Shown here: positions 8,624-17,372 of the stretch, one piece after another | How positions within the stretch are numbered: position 1 is the first letter of the stretch | Layout: each line of letters begins with the position of its first letter | Assembly (NCBI GenBank): GCA_029265715.1 | Contig: JAJUGZ010000010.1 | Span: 1 to 63,189, forward strand | From: Bacteroidota bacterium | Lineage (GTDB): Bacteria > Bacteroidota > Bacteroidia > Bacteroidales > Prolixibacteraceae | Length of the DNA stretch: 63,189 bases | Direction: 5' to 3' | Program-made: the position numbers and the translations under genes | Notes under the pieces: generated by a model | What the model saw: only the letters and a program-made list of their open reading frames with translations | What the model was told of the DNA's origin: nothing | The model's database searches: none

Positions 8624-9931
8624 ATGAAAATTAAAGCTTTGTTTTTTTATTTTGTTGTAGTCCTGATTGTTTTGGCAGATTATAGTTATGCCCAGTTTAA
8701 CATTAAGGACAAGTTTAAAGAAAAATCGACAAACCGCGCTGAAGAAAGAGTTGACGAAGGGATTGACAAGAGTATTGACCGGCTGGAGGAAGGAGTTGGT
8801 AATTTGTTTAAAAAGAAAAAAGCAAGTACGGATGAGAATTCAGAGTCGGAACAATCCGCCCCTGATGATGACCCAGGGAAAGGCAAGAATGCTTCAGATA
8901 AGTCTGAGCTTAAAACTTCGGAGTCTCAAACGTTGAAAGGTTATTCCAAATACGACTTCGTTCCCGGCGATAAAGTCCTCTTTTTCGAAGACTTCTCTCA
9001 GGATGCCATCGGCGACTTCCCTGCCCTTTGGACCACCAACGGCGGTGGCGAAGTGAAAACCGTAAACATTGCTCCCGGCAACTGGTTTCACATGAACAAG
9101 GAAGATGCTGTTTATTGCTACACCAAACAAATCCCTTTCCCCGAAAATTTTATTATGGAATTCGACATCATTCCCGACGGGGATTTTGCCAATGGCTATG
9201 CACTCACTTTTTATGAAGACCCCGAAAATACCGAATTAACCGACGACCTTTATCCCGGGACGAAGGGAATTCATATTTTTTTCGAAGAAGGCCGTTGGTA
9301 CACCAAAGGATATAATAATGGTACGGATGGAGGTGGCTGGATCGAAGGGGAATCAACAACAAATCCGGTAATCCTGGGGCAAGTCAACCACGTGATTATT
9401 TGGGTACAAAACCGTCGGTTGCGCATCTATCATCAGGGCGCCAAAGCTTTCGACATGCCGACAAACATTCATGAAGGAACTAAATTTAACCGGTTACGCT
9501 TCAGTGGGTGGAGCACGAACAGCACGCCTTATGTCACAAACCTCAAAATTACGACTGCCGCACCCGACACCCGCAGCAAACTCATTACCGAAGGGAAACT
9601 GGTTTGCTACGGTATTTATTTCGATGTCAATAAAGATGTGGTAAAAGCAGAATCATTCGGAACCCTTAGCGAAATAGCCAAAACACTGAAAGAAAATCCG
9701 ACCGTGAAAATTAAAATTATCGGCCATACCGACAGCGACGGCGATGATGCCAAAAACCTCGACCTCTCCAAACGACGGGCTGCCGCGGTGAGAAATGCAC
9801 TGACCAACGAGTTCGGCATCGCAGGCGACCGCATCCAAACCGATGGCAAGGGCGAATCGGAACCAGTTTCACCGAACACCACCCCGGAAGGTAAAGCCAA
9901 GAACCGAAGGGTCGAATTTATCAAAATCTGA
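8624..9931 (+). CDS. OmpA-family outer-membrane/peptidoglycan-binding protein
   Basis: A 435-residue secreted protein. It has a signal peptide (MKIKALFFYF..., cleavage near SYAQ), a charged Lys/Glu/Asp-rich, probably disordered stretch to about residue 100, a central domain of about 200 residues that looks like a lectin- or laminin-G-type beta-sandwich, and a C-terminal OmpA domain of about 110 residues with the peptidoglycan-binding signature GHTDSDG...NLDLSKRRA. The in-frame upstream GTG/ATG starts overlap the promoter box, so I use ATG 8624. It probably tethers the outer membrane to the cell wall. The central domain may bind a glycan, but that is inference. Confidence 0.85.
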   Translation: MKIKALFFYFVVVLIVLADYSYAQFNIKDKFKEKSTNRAEERVDEGIDKSIDRLEEGVGNLFKKKKASTDENSESEQSAPDDDPGKGKNASDKSELKTSESQTLKGYSKYDFVPGDKVLFFEDFSQDAIGDFPALWTTNGGGEVKTVNIAPGNWFHMNKEDAVYCYTKQIPFPENFIMEFDIIPDGDFANGYALTFYEDPENTELTDDLYPGTKGIHIFFEEGRWYTKGYNNGTDGGGWIEGESTTNPVILGQVNHVIIWVQNRRLRIYHQGAKAFDMPTNIHEGTKFNRLRFSGWSTNSTPYVTNLKITTAAPDTRSKLITEGKLVCYGIYFDVNKDVVKAESFGTLSEIAKTLKENPTVKIKIIGHTDSDGDDAKNLDLSKRRAAAVRNALTNEFGIAGDRIQTDGKGESEPVSPNTTPEGKAKNRRVEFIKI

Positions 9932-10009
9932 CCGATACGATGCGATAAAAACAAATATCCCGAATAAAAGCACCGGTTGAACCTGGTTTAACGAATTGAT
10001 ATTGCAGAC

Positions 10010-10771
10010 ATGTCTGTTTCACTCCGATATTTTATGATCCCGCTTTGGGGCATAACAGGGCTGTTTTCTGACACCTCAGCCTGGTCGCAGGAAATCGACT
10101 ACCCTCAACTCTGGAAAGATAGTTGGCAAAAAGCGGAGGCCATTTTGCAGGACAACCGGCCTTTTATGAAGCGGGAGGCATCTCGGATGGACATACCCCT
10201 GGATGAAGCTGTGGCTGTTATTTTCCCGGAACTGGTCAGGTATTCTGCTATCCGCGATGCCCTGGAAATCTCTTTATTAAAAACACTTTACGTTTACAAA
10301 GGTGACGATTATGCCGATTTCTCTGTGGGGATATTCCAGTTAAAACCTTCCTGTGCCGTCCAAATCAGGCAGAAAGCAATTTCCATGAAAGACCCGCTGG
10401 TTAAGATGCCAAAATTGACAACCAATATTCCTGATGTAAAATGGAATATGCTGAATGGCGACGACATTAAGGCGTCTGTTAAATATGATGAATTCTGCAT
10501 TGTGCTGGGGAGTCAAATCAAAGATATCAATGGCAATACCATCTTAACCCTGAAGGACAATGTCGATTTCAACGGGGACAATCTTTGGATCAGTTCCGAT
10601 AATAAGCGCTATGCCTGGTTTGAATACGGCACCCTCCATTTTAGCGATGGTAAAGAACTGAACGAGGTAGCCGAAGTTGGGCTGCAAAAGGATGGAAATG
10701 GAACCTGTTTATCTTATTTCTATTATTCTCCCGCCGAGGATGCAATTAAAATGTGCAAGATTGCTTTTTAA
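10010..10771 (+). CDS. Secreted protein with partial lysozyme-like (SLT) N-terminal half
   Basis: A 253-residue protein with a signal peptide (to about SAWSQ). Residues 50-120 resemble the start of Bacteroidota lytic-transglycosylase-like proteins: FPELVRYSAIRD, a conserved Glu in LEISLLKTLYV, and YADFSVGIFQLKPS. The usual remainder of that domain is missing. From about residue 135 the chain changes character and ends FSDGKELNEV ... YFYYSPAEDAIKMCKIAF, which resembles the C-terminus of a different family of secreted proteins that I cannot name. It may be a chimera or an internally deleted protein. Function is unknown; peptidoglycan cleavage is doubtful. Confidence 0.6.
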   Translation: MSVSLRYFMIPLWGITGLFSDTSAWSQEIDYPQLWKDSWQKAEAILQDNRPFMKREASRMDIPLDEAVAVIFPELVRYSAIRDALEISLLKTLYVYKGDDYADFSVGIFQLKPSCAVQIRQKAISMKDPLVKMPKLTTNIPDVKWNMLNGDDIKASVKYDEFCIVLGSQIKDINGNTILTLKDNVDFNGDNLWISSDNKRYAWFEYGTLHFSDGKELNEVAEVGLQKDGNGTCLSYFYYSPAEDAIKMCKIAF

Positions 10772-10929
10772 CCGGTGAACGGAAAATTGATGGGCCTCGG
10801 GAAGCGCCCGGGTTTCAACACCATTGTCCCCGGAAAGGATCCTTCGAAGATGAACCGGATTAACCTTTGGTGAACCCGGAAACGGGGCTCAATATTACTT
10901 AAACCAGTTTCTCATTTAAATTGGGGAAA

Positions 10930-11964
10930 ATGACAAAATTATTTTTAGAGGGATTCTTCATTGTTTTACTTGTTATATCAAGTCAAATAACGATAGCTCA
11001 AAGTAATTACGAACCTCTTCATGGTGTAACAGGATATGATTACAACATCAACGGAGAGTTGGAACTGACCTTCACCCATTCAATCGACTTTAAGAACGGG
11101 AACAAACAAGAAGCGACATACCGCATCAAATCGCCGGTTGTATTGTCATTTAACCTGAACGACCTGAAGTTCTTTAAAGCCAATCCAAAAGAGTTTATTG
11201 GCTATGTCGAAAATCCGGTTATCGCATCTTGTGGCTATCCATGCGGGGGAGGATTGATCGATATTCCGCAAGGCGGTTATCGGGAAGAAGAAAGCTGGAT
11301 GTGGGTCGATGAACATGTCAAATGGTGGGAAGACGGCGAACTAACTGAAATAAAGGCTCGGGGCGAGATATATCCGGTGCTTCAAGGTTATTTTTCCATC
11401 CCCGATTATCCTGATAAATATAAAACTGGTCTCGATCAGCTTCAGTTTCGGGTGATCATCGCCGGCGCTTCCGATTCAAAATATCATCCAACACGGAAAG
11501 TTGTGGTGGAGTACTTTGATAGCCCAATCAAACGGAATGCCGCTGAAGCAAACCCAATGGATGCAGAGACCATGAAAAAGCTTGAACTGACAGATCCTGC
11601 CCTGGCCGCCGACATGAGAGAAGTAGCCGGGTTACTGCAAGGGTTCACTCCCGATCTTTCGGTAAATGTTGGTTGTGGATCGTTCTATGGACCGGATTTG
11701 GTAAGTGCCCTAATGGCCAACAACTTATTGGAAGCAAGCAAAACACAAAAGGAGGCTTTTGAATGCCCGTTTGAGCAAGCCTATTTTAAAGACCTTCCCC
11801 GCATCAACGCCATGAAATTGATTAATTTCCTGATAAAACCCGTGGACGATTATGAAACTCCGCTTGTCGGTTCTTTCTCGTCTGATTCGAAAAATGGATC
11901 GGAGAAAGCAACATACCAAGGGGTGTTGAAGTTGTATGGCAATACGGTTCAGAAGGAGGACTAA
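10930..11964 (+). CDS. Secreted protein of unknown function
   Basis: A 344-residue protein with a Sec signal peptide (MTKLFLEGFF..., cleavage near TIAQ-S). I recognise no family. Visible features are a beta-rich N-terminal half, a Cys pair in CGYPCGGG near residue 97, a Trp-rich stretch (SWMWVDEHVKWW), and two further Cys in NVGCGSF and FECPFE. The ATG at 10930 is preferred over an upstream in-frame TTG at 10921. It lies 158 bp after the SLT-like protein on the same strand, with no terminator seen between, so co-transcription is possible. Confidence 0.65.
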   Translation: MTKLFLEGFFIVLLVISSQITIAQSNYEPLHGVTGYDYNINGELELTFTHSIDFKNGNKQEATYRIKSPVVLSFNLNDLKFFKANPKEFIGYVENPVIASCGYPCGGGLIDIPQGGYREEESWMWVDEHVKWWEDGELTEIKARGEIYPVLQGYFSIPDYPDKYKTGLDQLQFRVIIAGASDSKYHPTRKVVVEYFDSPIKRNAAEANPMDAETMKKLELTDPALAADMREVAGLLQGFTPDLSVNVGCGSFYGPDLVSALMANNLLEASKTQKEAFECPFEQAYFKDLPRINAMKLINFLIKPVDDYETPLVGSFSSDSKNGSEKATYQGVLKLYGNTVQKED

Positions 11965-12029
11965 TTGTTGTTGCCTGCCTCCTAATCGTTGCGATATGAA
12001 AAGCTTTTATTCGGGTAGGTTCATTTTTT

Positions 12030-13031
12030 CTACGGCTGGTAACCCGAGTTTTGCAGTATGTTTTGAGGATCTGTATTTGCCATCAGTGCCGATAACGACA
12101 AGCCCTTGTTCGCTTTCATGTACGACCGTACGATTTGCCAGCCAATCCAAACGCCGGCACGCCCGGGCGATTCCGGAGTAAACGGGTTGGTGTAGGGCCC
12201 GTCGCCGATAAATCGTTTGATCGTCATCCGGTCAGTCGAAAATAGCAGTTTTTGCTCGGCCAGGTAGGTCCACATTTTTGCCTCGTTTTGCCGGCAGAAA
12301 TCAAGTTGCTTTTGAGAATAACCGATGATGACCGAGTCTGGCAGGTCGGGCAACATGGCTTGCGTGAAATAGATCAGCTTGCCTTCATAGATCATCTGGG
12401 CCAGCAGGTTGTTCGAATTTTCGGGAAGCGGGAACTCGGTCATAGCCCAGGCATAGGCTACATCAGACGTAATCTTTCCCGGATACATATTCCTGATTTT
12501 ATAATTCGGGAGTCCAAGCTGGGGGTAGTAAGTACAATCGGCACCGAGGTATTTGTCGAGGCTGATGCCAATCAATCCGGTTGATGTCACAATCGATTGG
12601 TTAAAACCGGAAATGCAGGTGTAAATTGCCGGGATTTCCTTCCCGGGGAAATAGTGTTTGTAATGCCGGAACAGATTATCAAGTTCAGCGGATAGTTTGG
12701 CCGTATCGATTTTTGCGGCCACATCTTTTTGTAACCTTTGAATCAGCGTGTCAGTCACAAAACCAGCCAGTAGCTCCGTATAGTTGGGCTGGTCGGTTCC
12801 GCCAATCCGGATCATCTGGTAGTTGAAGATATCGAAGAATTCGCCGTATTTCTTCTGTAGGAACTCTGTTTTTTCGCCGATCTGTTCCGGGTCAATATGC
12901 AGGATGTCAGCGTCAAAGTGGGCGACTTTCAGATTTATTTTTTGGTCTGAAACATCAATTTTTAACGGGTTTCTGTTGCATGAGACGAAAATAAGCGAAA
13001 ACAAAGCCCCCCAAAGAAACATTCGGTTCAT
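12030..13031 (-). CDS. gldB: Gliding-motility lipoprotein GldB
   Basis: GldB is a lipoprotein required for gliding and T9SS-linked functions in Flavobacterium, and homologues occur widely in Bacteroidota, including non-gliders. The start chosen here gives 333 residues with a lipoprotein signal peptide and lipobox FVSC (Cys18). Family features include FFDIFNYQMIRIG, YTCISGFNQSIV, GISLDKYLGADC, MYEGK-like MIYEGKLIYF, and a GVWIGWQIVRSYM end. An ATG at 13076 would add 15 residues. The PorT-like gene is divergent and nadE lies beyond it; nadE is also found near gldB in Flavobacterium, which supports the assignment. A TAGTTTTG box lies upstream at 13120-13127. Confidence 0.9.
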   Translation of the reverse strand: MNRMFLWGALFSLIFVSCNRNPLKIDVSDQKINLKVAHFDADILHIDPEQIGEKTEFLQKKYGEFFDIFNYQMIRIGGTDQPNYTELLAGFVTDTLIQRLQKDVAAKIDTAKLSAELDNLFRHYKHYFPGKEIPAIYTCISGFNQSIVTSTGLIGISLDKYLGADCTYYPQLGLPNYKIRNMYPGKITSDVAYAWAMTEFPLPENSNNLLAQMIYEGKLIYFTQAMLPDLPDSVIIGYSQKQLDFCRQNEAKMWTYLAEQKLLFSTDRMTIKRFIGDGPYTNPFTPESPGRAGVWIGWQIVRSYMKANKGLSLSALMANTDPQNILQNSGYQP

Positions 13032-13119
13032 AGCAATTCGTTTGAAATTACGTTCTGTTTTACGCGTATTCTGCATTTTTATTGTCTTTTTGGATTATAA
13101 ATTCGAGATTTGTAACGCA

Positions 13120-13127
13120 CAAAACTA
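13120..13127 (-). promoter_or_regulatory. gldB -7 promoter element
   Basis: Minus strand TAGTTTTG matches TAnnTTTG. It lies 89 bp before the chosen gldB start in the divergent gldB/PorT-like intergenic region. Confidence 0.5.
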
Positions 13128-13200
13128 AGTCATTTTGCAAAGTTCTACAGGGAAAAACGCGTATTTGTTTTATGGCTTTGTTCTGAAAAAACAGAAAATC

Positions 13201-13863
13201 ATGAAGAAAACATTGATTGTTGCAATTGGTTGCTTATTAGTTTTTTCATCCTTTTCTCAGCCTGTTGGGAAACTGTCGTTCGAAGTGTCTCCGTCTATCA
13301 ACTGGATGCGGAGTGGTGATTCTGGGACTGATAACCGAAATGCAATTCCGGGGTACGATTTTGGGTTAAATGCCGATATTTTTATGGACGGGAACGAACA
13401 GTACTCGTTCTCAACCGGGTTGTTGGTAACTAACAACGGTGGTGCAATCGAGTACCGGGGAAACAATCCCTTTTCATTTTCCGGGCATACGCTTCCGTCC
13501 AGGGTGAAAATAACCTATCATCTCCGTTATTTGGAAGTCCCGGCAGTTGTTAAGTTAAAAACCAGCTGGTTCGACCGTACCTGTTATTGGGGACAATTTG
13601 GCCTTTCCGGAGGGGTTAATATTGGAGCCCGGGGCGAAAGCAACGATGGCTCGTTTCGTAAAGAGAATATCAACGACGAAGTCCGGTTGTTCAATGTTTC
13701 GCTGAATATTGGGATGGGGTTCGACTACAATCTTGGCGGGTATAATGCCCTGACGCTTGGATTAATTTTTAATAACGGATTGACCGATGTTACCTCGAAT
13801 AATGCGTTTAATGACAAAACCATTCTAAATTCGCTGAAATTTAAAGTAGGTTTGATCTTTTAA
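13201..13863 (+). CDS. PorT-family outer-membrane beta-barrel protein
   Basis: A 220-residue protein with a signal peptide (MKKTLIVAIGC..., ending near SFSQ) and eight or so amphipathic strands typical of the small PorT/OmpX-like barrels of Bacteroidota, including HLRYLEVPAVVKLK, which is common in that family. The ATG at 13201 is preferred over an upstream in-frame start at 13135 because the signal peptide begins there. It is followed 15 bp later by nadE, so the two may be co-transcribed. Its role in T9SS is possible but not shown. Confidence 0.75.
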   Translation: MKKTLIVAIGCLLVFSSFSQPVGKLSFEVSPSINWMRSGDSGTDNRNAIPGYDFGLNADIFMDGNEQYSFSTGLLVTNNGGAIEYRGNNPFSFSGHTLPSRVKITYHLRYLEVPAVVKLKTSWFDRTCYWGQFGLSGGVNIGARGESNDGSFRKENINDEVRLFNVSLNIGMGFDYNLGGYNALTLGLIFNNGLTDVTSNNAFNDKTILNSLKFKVGLIF

Positions 13864-13878
13864 CTGATACAAATCATC

Positions 13879-15522
13879 ATGAAGATAGCACTTGCCCAGT
13901 TAAACTACCACATCGGAAATTTCGGGCAGAATTCAGAAAAAATAATTGCTCATATTGAGAAAGCAAAAGAGCAGGGAGCTGATTTAATTGTGTTTTCCGA
14001 GCTGGCGGTAACTGGCTATTATCCGCACGATTTGCTCGAACGGAAAGAGTTTTATGAGCGGGCCGAACAAACATTGCAGCAAATTGCTCAATCGTGCAGG
14101 GGCATTGCCGCTTTAGTGGGAGGCCCCAGTATCAACCCCGAGTCGAGAGGAAAGAAGTTATTCAACTCGGCTTTTTTCATGAACGATGGGAAGATTGAGC
14201 ACGTTGTGCACAAATCGCTTCTCCCGACTTACGATGTGTTTGACGAGTATCGGCACTTTGAGCCCAACACACATTTTTCACTTATCGAGTACAAAGGAAA
14301 AAAACTGGCCGTTACCATTTGCGAAGATTTGTGGGATGAGCAGGAAACCCAAAACGAGTTTGGTAAAGAGAAATTGTATAAAATCTCTCCGCTCCGGGAA
14401 CTGGCCAAATTAAATCCGGACCTGGTAATTAATTTATCGGCATCACCATTTTCATACAACCAGGAAGATTCCCGAAAAAACATATTGATCAAAAATGCGC
14501 TGACCTATAACTTGCCGATTGTTTACGTGAACCAGGTTGGGGCGCATACCGAACTTATTTTCGACGGAGGCTCGTTCTTTTTGACTGCCGACGGAAAGAT
14601 CCCATTCGAAATGAACTATTTCGAAGAAGATTTTGGCATTGTTGACACCGACAACCCGGAAAAACGGGAACAACCCAAAACCGGTTATATCGAAAAAATC
14701 TATAAGGCGCTGGTGTTGGGCATCCGTGATTATTTCCGGAAAATGGGCTTTAAAAAGGCTACGCTGGGGCTCTCCGGAGGAATTGATTCAGCTTTAACTC
14801 TGGTTTTAGCTGTTGACGCGTTGGGTCGGGAAAACGTTCGTGTTTTGCTGATGCCTTCGAAATATTCGTCGGACCACAGTGTGCAGGATGCTGTTGCATT
14901 GGCCAAAAACATGGGAGTGCAATACGAAATTGTGCCTATCCAGGCGATGGTCGATGCTTTTGAAGCGCACTTGGCGCCCATTTTTAAAAACCTTCCTCCA
15001 GATATTACCGAAGAAAATATTCAGGCGCGGACCAGAGGCGTTTTGGTCATGGCGCTTTCAAACAAGTTTGGGAACATCTTGCTGAATACAACCAACAAAA
15101 GCGAGTGCGCGGTAGGTTATGGGACGCTTTATGGCGACATGAACGGTGGCCTTTCGGTGCTTGGCGATGTTTACAAAACCGACGTATTCAGGCTTTCGCG
15201 TTGGATTAACCGCAACGAAGAGATCATTCCCTGGAATACAATTGTTAAACCGCCCTCGGCCGAACTGCGCCCCGACCAGAAAGATACCGACTCGTTGCCC
15301 GAATATGATGTGCTGGACCAGATCCTGTTCAGTTACATCGAACTAAACCAGTCGCCCAACGAGATTATAGCCAAAGGATTTGACGAACCGACCGTTTTGC
15401 GGGTCGTCCGTATGGTAAACAACAATGAGTATAAGCGGTTTCAGGCACCACCGATATTGCGCATAAGTTCAAAAGCGTTTGGCTTTGGGCGCCGCATGCC
15501 ATTGGTTGCCAAATACAGTTAG
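13879..15522 (+). CDS. nadE: Glutamine-dependent NAD+ synthetase
   Basis: Makes NAD from deamido-NAD using ammonia released from glutamine. The 547-residue protein joins an N-terminal nitrilase-type glutaminase (catalytic E41, K112 and C148 in TICEDLWDE) to a C-terminal synthetase with the PP-loop SGGIDS at 299-304. Both active sites look intact. It is 15 bp downstream of the PorT-like gene. Gene order near gldB echoes the gldB/nadE neighbourhood known in Flavobacterium. Confidence 0.97.
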   Translation: MKIALAQLNYHIGNFGQNSEKIIAHIEKAKEQGADLIVFSELAVTGYYPHDLLERKEFYERAEQTLQQIAQSCRGIAALVGGPSINPESRGKKLFNSAFFMNDGKIEHVVHKSLLPTYDVFDEYRHFEPNTHFSLIEYKGKKLAVTICEDLWDEQETQNEFGKEKLYKISPLRELAKLNPDLVINLSASPFSYNQEDSRKNILIKNALTYNLPIVYVNQVGAHTELIFDGGSFFLTADGKIPFEMNYFEEDFGIVDTDNPEKREQPKTGYIEKIYKALVLGIRDYFRKMGFKKATLGLSGGIDSALTLVLAVDALGRENVRVLLMPSKYSSDHSVQDAVALAKNMGVQYEIVPIQAMVDAFEAHLAPIFKNLPPDITEENIQARTRGVLVMALSNKFGNILLNTTNKSECAVGYGTLYGDMNGGLSVLGDVYKTDVFRLSRWINRNEEIIPWNTIVKPPSAELRPDQKDTDSLPEYDVLDQILFSYIELNQSPNEIIAKGFDEPTVLRVVRMVNNNEYKRFQAPPILRISSKAFGFGRRMPLVAKYS

Positions 15523-15615
15523 CCCGATGCTGGCAGGATCATGACAAAATACTGCAGGGGAAGTTTGGCTATGGAAAATAACCGGTCAAAAAATTTCAAG
15601 TCTCGCAAATTTATT

Positions 15616-15623
15616 TAACTTTG
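15616..15623 (+). promoter_or_regulatory. Promoter -7 box for Crp-type regulator
   Basis: TAACTTTG matches TAnnTTTG, 28 bp before the ATG at 15652. Confidence 0.55.
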
Positions 15624-15651
15624 ATGCTGAAAAACATATAAACCTGAATTT

Positions 15652-16353
15652 ATGCTGAGTCATGAGTTGGGAATAAAAGAAATGCTTGAAAATTCCAGAT
15701 CGATTTTCAGTAAGCTTTCCCCCGAAGAAAAGGATGAACTTCAGAGTAATATCTCTTTAACTATCTTTCGCCGAAACGAGTTCATTTTTAAAGAAGGCGA
15801 AAAACCTAACGGATTTTTGTACCTGATTGATGGTAAAGTCAAAATTTTTAAAGAAGGAGTTGGCGGACGGGAACAGATCCTCCGGATGACCCGGTCGTTG
15901 GGAATTATCGGATACCGGGCGTTGTTGGCCAACGAAATATACAATGCGTCGGCTGTAACACTCGAAGACTCGTTGGTTTGTATCATTTCTCCGGAATACC
16001 TTTACGGTCATCTCCTGAAGAATACCGATTTTGCGGGACTGATCATTTTTAAACTGGCCAAAGAACTGGGATTCTCCAATTCGCGTACTGTTACCCTGAC
16101 CCAGAAGCACATTCGCGGGCGCTTGGCCGAATCAATCTTGCTTCTGAAAGAAAAATACGGTATGGAAAACGACGGGGCCACGCTGAAGGTGTATCTCTCT
16201 CGAGAGGATATCGCAAACTTGTCGAATATGACAACTTCTAATGCGATCCGAACCTTGTCGACTTTTGCCGGAGAAAAAGTGATTGCCATCGATGGCAGGA
16301 AAATCCGGATTCTCGATTATCACAAGCTGGAACGAATTAGTAAACTCGGATAA
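15652..16353 (+). CDS. Crp/Fnr-family transcriptional regulator
   Basis: A 233-residue regulator with an N-terminal cyclic-nucleotide-binding-like beta-roll (about 20-135) and a C-terminal winged helix (about 150-225, with LSREDIANLSNMTTSNAIRTL as recognition region, given here in outline only). It has no N-terminal Cys cluster for an FNR-type Fe-S centre, so it is not an oxygen sensor of that kind. The ligand is unknown. It has its own promoter box and is followed immediately by a 14-bp perfect hairpin. Confidence 0.9.
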   Translation: MLSHELGIKEMLENSRSIFSKLSPEEKDELQSNISLTIFRRNEFIFKEGEKPNGFLYLIDGKVKIFKEGVGGREQILRMTRSLGIIGYRALLANEIYNASAVTLEDSLVCIISPEYLYGHLLKNTDFAGLIIFKLAKELGFSNSRTVTLTQKHIRGRLAESILLLKEKYGMENDGATLKVYLSREDIANLSNMTTSNAIRTLSTFAGEKVIAIDGRKIRILDYHKLERISKLG

Positions 16354-16354
16354 C

Positions 16355-16389
16355 GAACAAAGGCTGTCACCAAACGACAGCCTTTGTTC
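16355..16389 (+). terminator. Perfect 14-bp hairpin after the Crp-type gene
   Basis: GAACAAAGGCTGTC (16355-16368) pairs without mismatch with GACAGCCTTTGTTC (16376-16389) around a 7-nt loop. It starts 2 bp after the stop codon. There is no T run beyond TTTG-TTC, so termination is probable but not certain. Confidence 0.65.
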
Positions 16390-16476
16390 ATACAATGAAA
16401 AAGCTTACTTAAGGGCCGGGGGACAGACAGGCTTCGGTTTTTATTCTTTAAATTCGTGCCATTAACAACAAAAAGT

Positions 16477-17277
16477 ATGTTCAGATTTTTGGTTCTTCTG
16501 CCGTTTTTATTTTGGGCTTCGTTTTCCGGGGCCCAGCCGATGAATGCAACCGATGCTGCCGGAAAGAAGCAGGGCTACTGGGAAAAGCGCGATACAAACG
16601 GGAAATTGGTTTATCAGGCAACGTTTAAGGACGACAGACCTGTTGGCGAAATGAAACGCTTTCATCCGAACGGTAAACTAAAAGCAGTGCTAAATTATCC
16701 GGAAAATTCGGACGAGGCAACGGCTGTTCTTTTTGATGAATCCGGTCATAAAATCGCCGAAGGGAAATACCTGGGGCAAAAAAAATCCGGGGAATGGTCG
16801 TATTATTCCGAAGAAAAACTCATTGCAACCGATGTGTTCGAAAATGATGTCAAAAACGGATTGTCGAAAAAATATTATAAATCGGGCGAAATTCTGGAAG
16901 AATGTCCGTGGGAAAACGGCCTTCAACAAGGGGTTTACCGGGCCTATTTCAAAAATGGGAAGCCTTATCTGGAATGTAAATACGAGAACGGGCGGCTGAG
17001 CGGCTATACAGTTAGCTACTTCGAAAACGGGAACCCGGAGTCGGAATCATTCTATCAGAATGGATTATTGCAGGGAGAGAGCCGGTTTTTTGATGAGTCG
17101 GGAAATATATTGTATGTCCTGAAATACGACCAGGGGAAACTGCTGAACCCGGAAGTGCTCGATAGTGTGATGCAAAGCCGCAACCTGGATTTTGAACCCA
17201 TAAAGAAAATCCCCGATCCGGAGAAGTACATGCAGGATCCTTCGGAATATTTGCGGCAATTAAATCAGGGACAATAG
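16477..17277 (+). CDS. Secreted MORN-repeat (YwqK-type) protein
   Basis: A 266-residue protein with a signal peptide (MFRFLVLLPF..., cleavage near SGAQ) followed by about eight MORN-variant repeats of the G-x-Y-x-x-Y-x-x-G type, such as GYWEKRDTNGKL, GEWSYYSEEK, GLSKKYYKSGEI and GVYRAYFKNGKP. Such proteins are often annotated as 'YwqK family antitoxin', but no toxin partner is present here and the secreted form argues against an antitoxin role. I chose the ATG at 16477 rather than GTG 16456 because the signal peptide starts there. TAAATTCG at 16449-16456 is a weak -7 box. Function unknown. Confidence 0.8.
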   Translation: MFRFLVLLPFLFWASFSGAQPMNATDAAGKKQGYWEKRDTNGKLVYQATFKDDRPVGEMKRFHPNGKLKAVLNYPENSDEATAVLFDESGHKIAEGKYLGQKKSGEWSYYSEEKLIATDVFENDVKNGLSKKYYKSGEILEECPWENGLQQGVYRAYFKNGKPYLECKYENGRLSGYTVSYFENGNPESESFYQNGLLQGESRFFDESGNILYVLKYDQGKLLNPEVLDSVMQSRNLDFEPIKKIPDPEKYMQDPSEYLRQLNQGQ

Positions 17278-17372
17278 TATTCTGCGAAATTCCAGAATTC
17301 TGTGCTGTCCGGGGTTTCGAATCGGATATTGATGGAATTAACAAATATCCCGGAGCCGGATTGAAGGTTGCT

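Noticed and set aside
16477-17277. Antitoxin of a toxin-antitoxin pair
   Set aside because: The YwqK name is historical; this protein is secreted and has no toxin neighbour.
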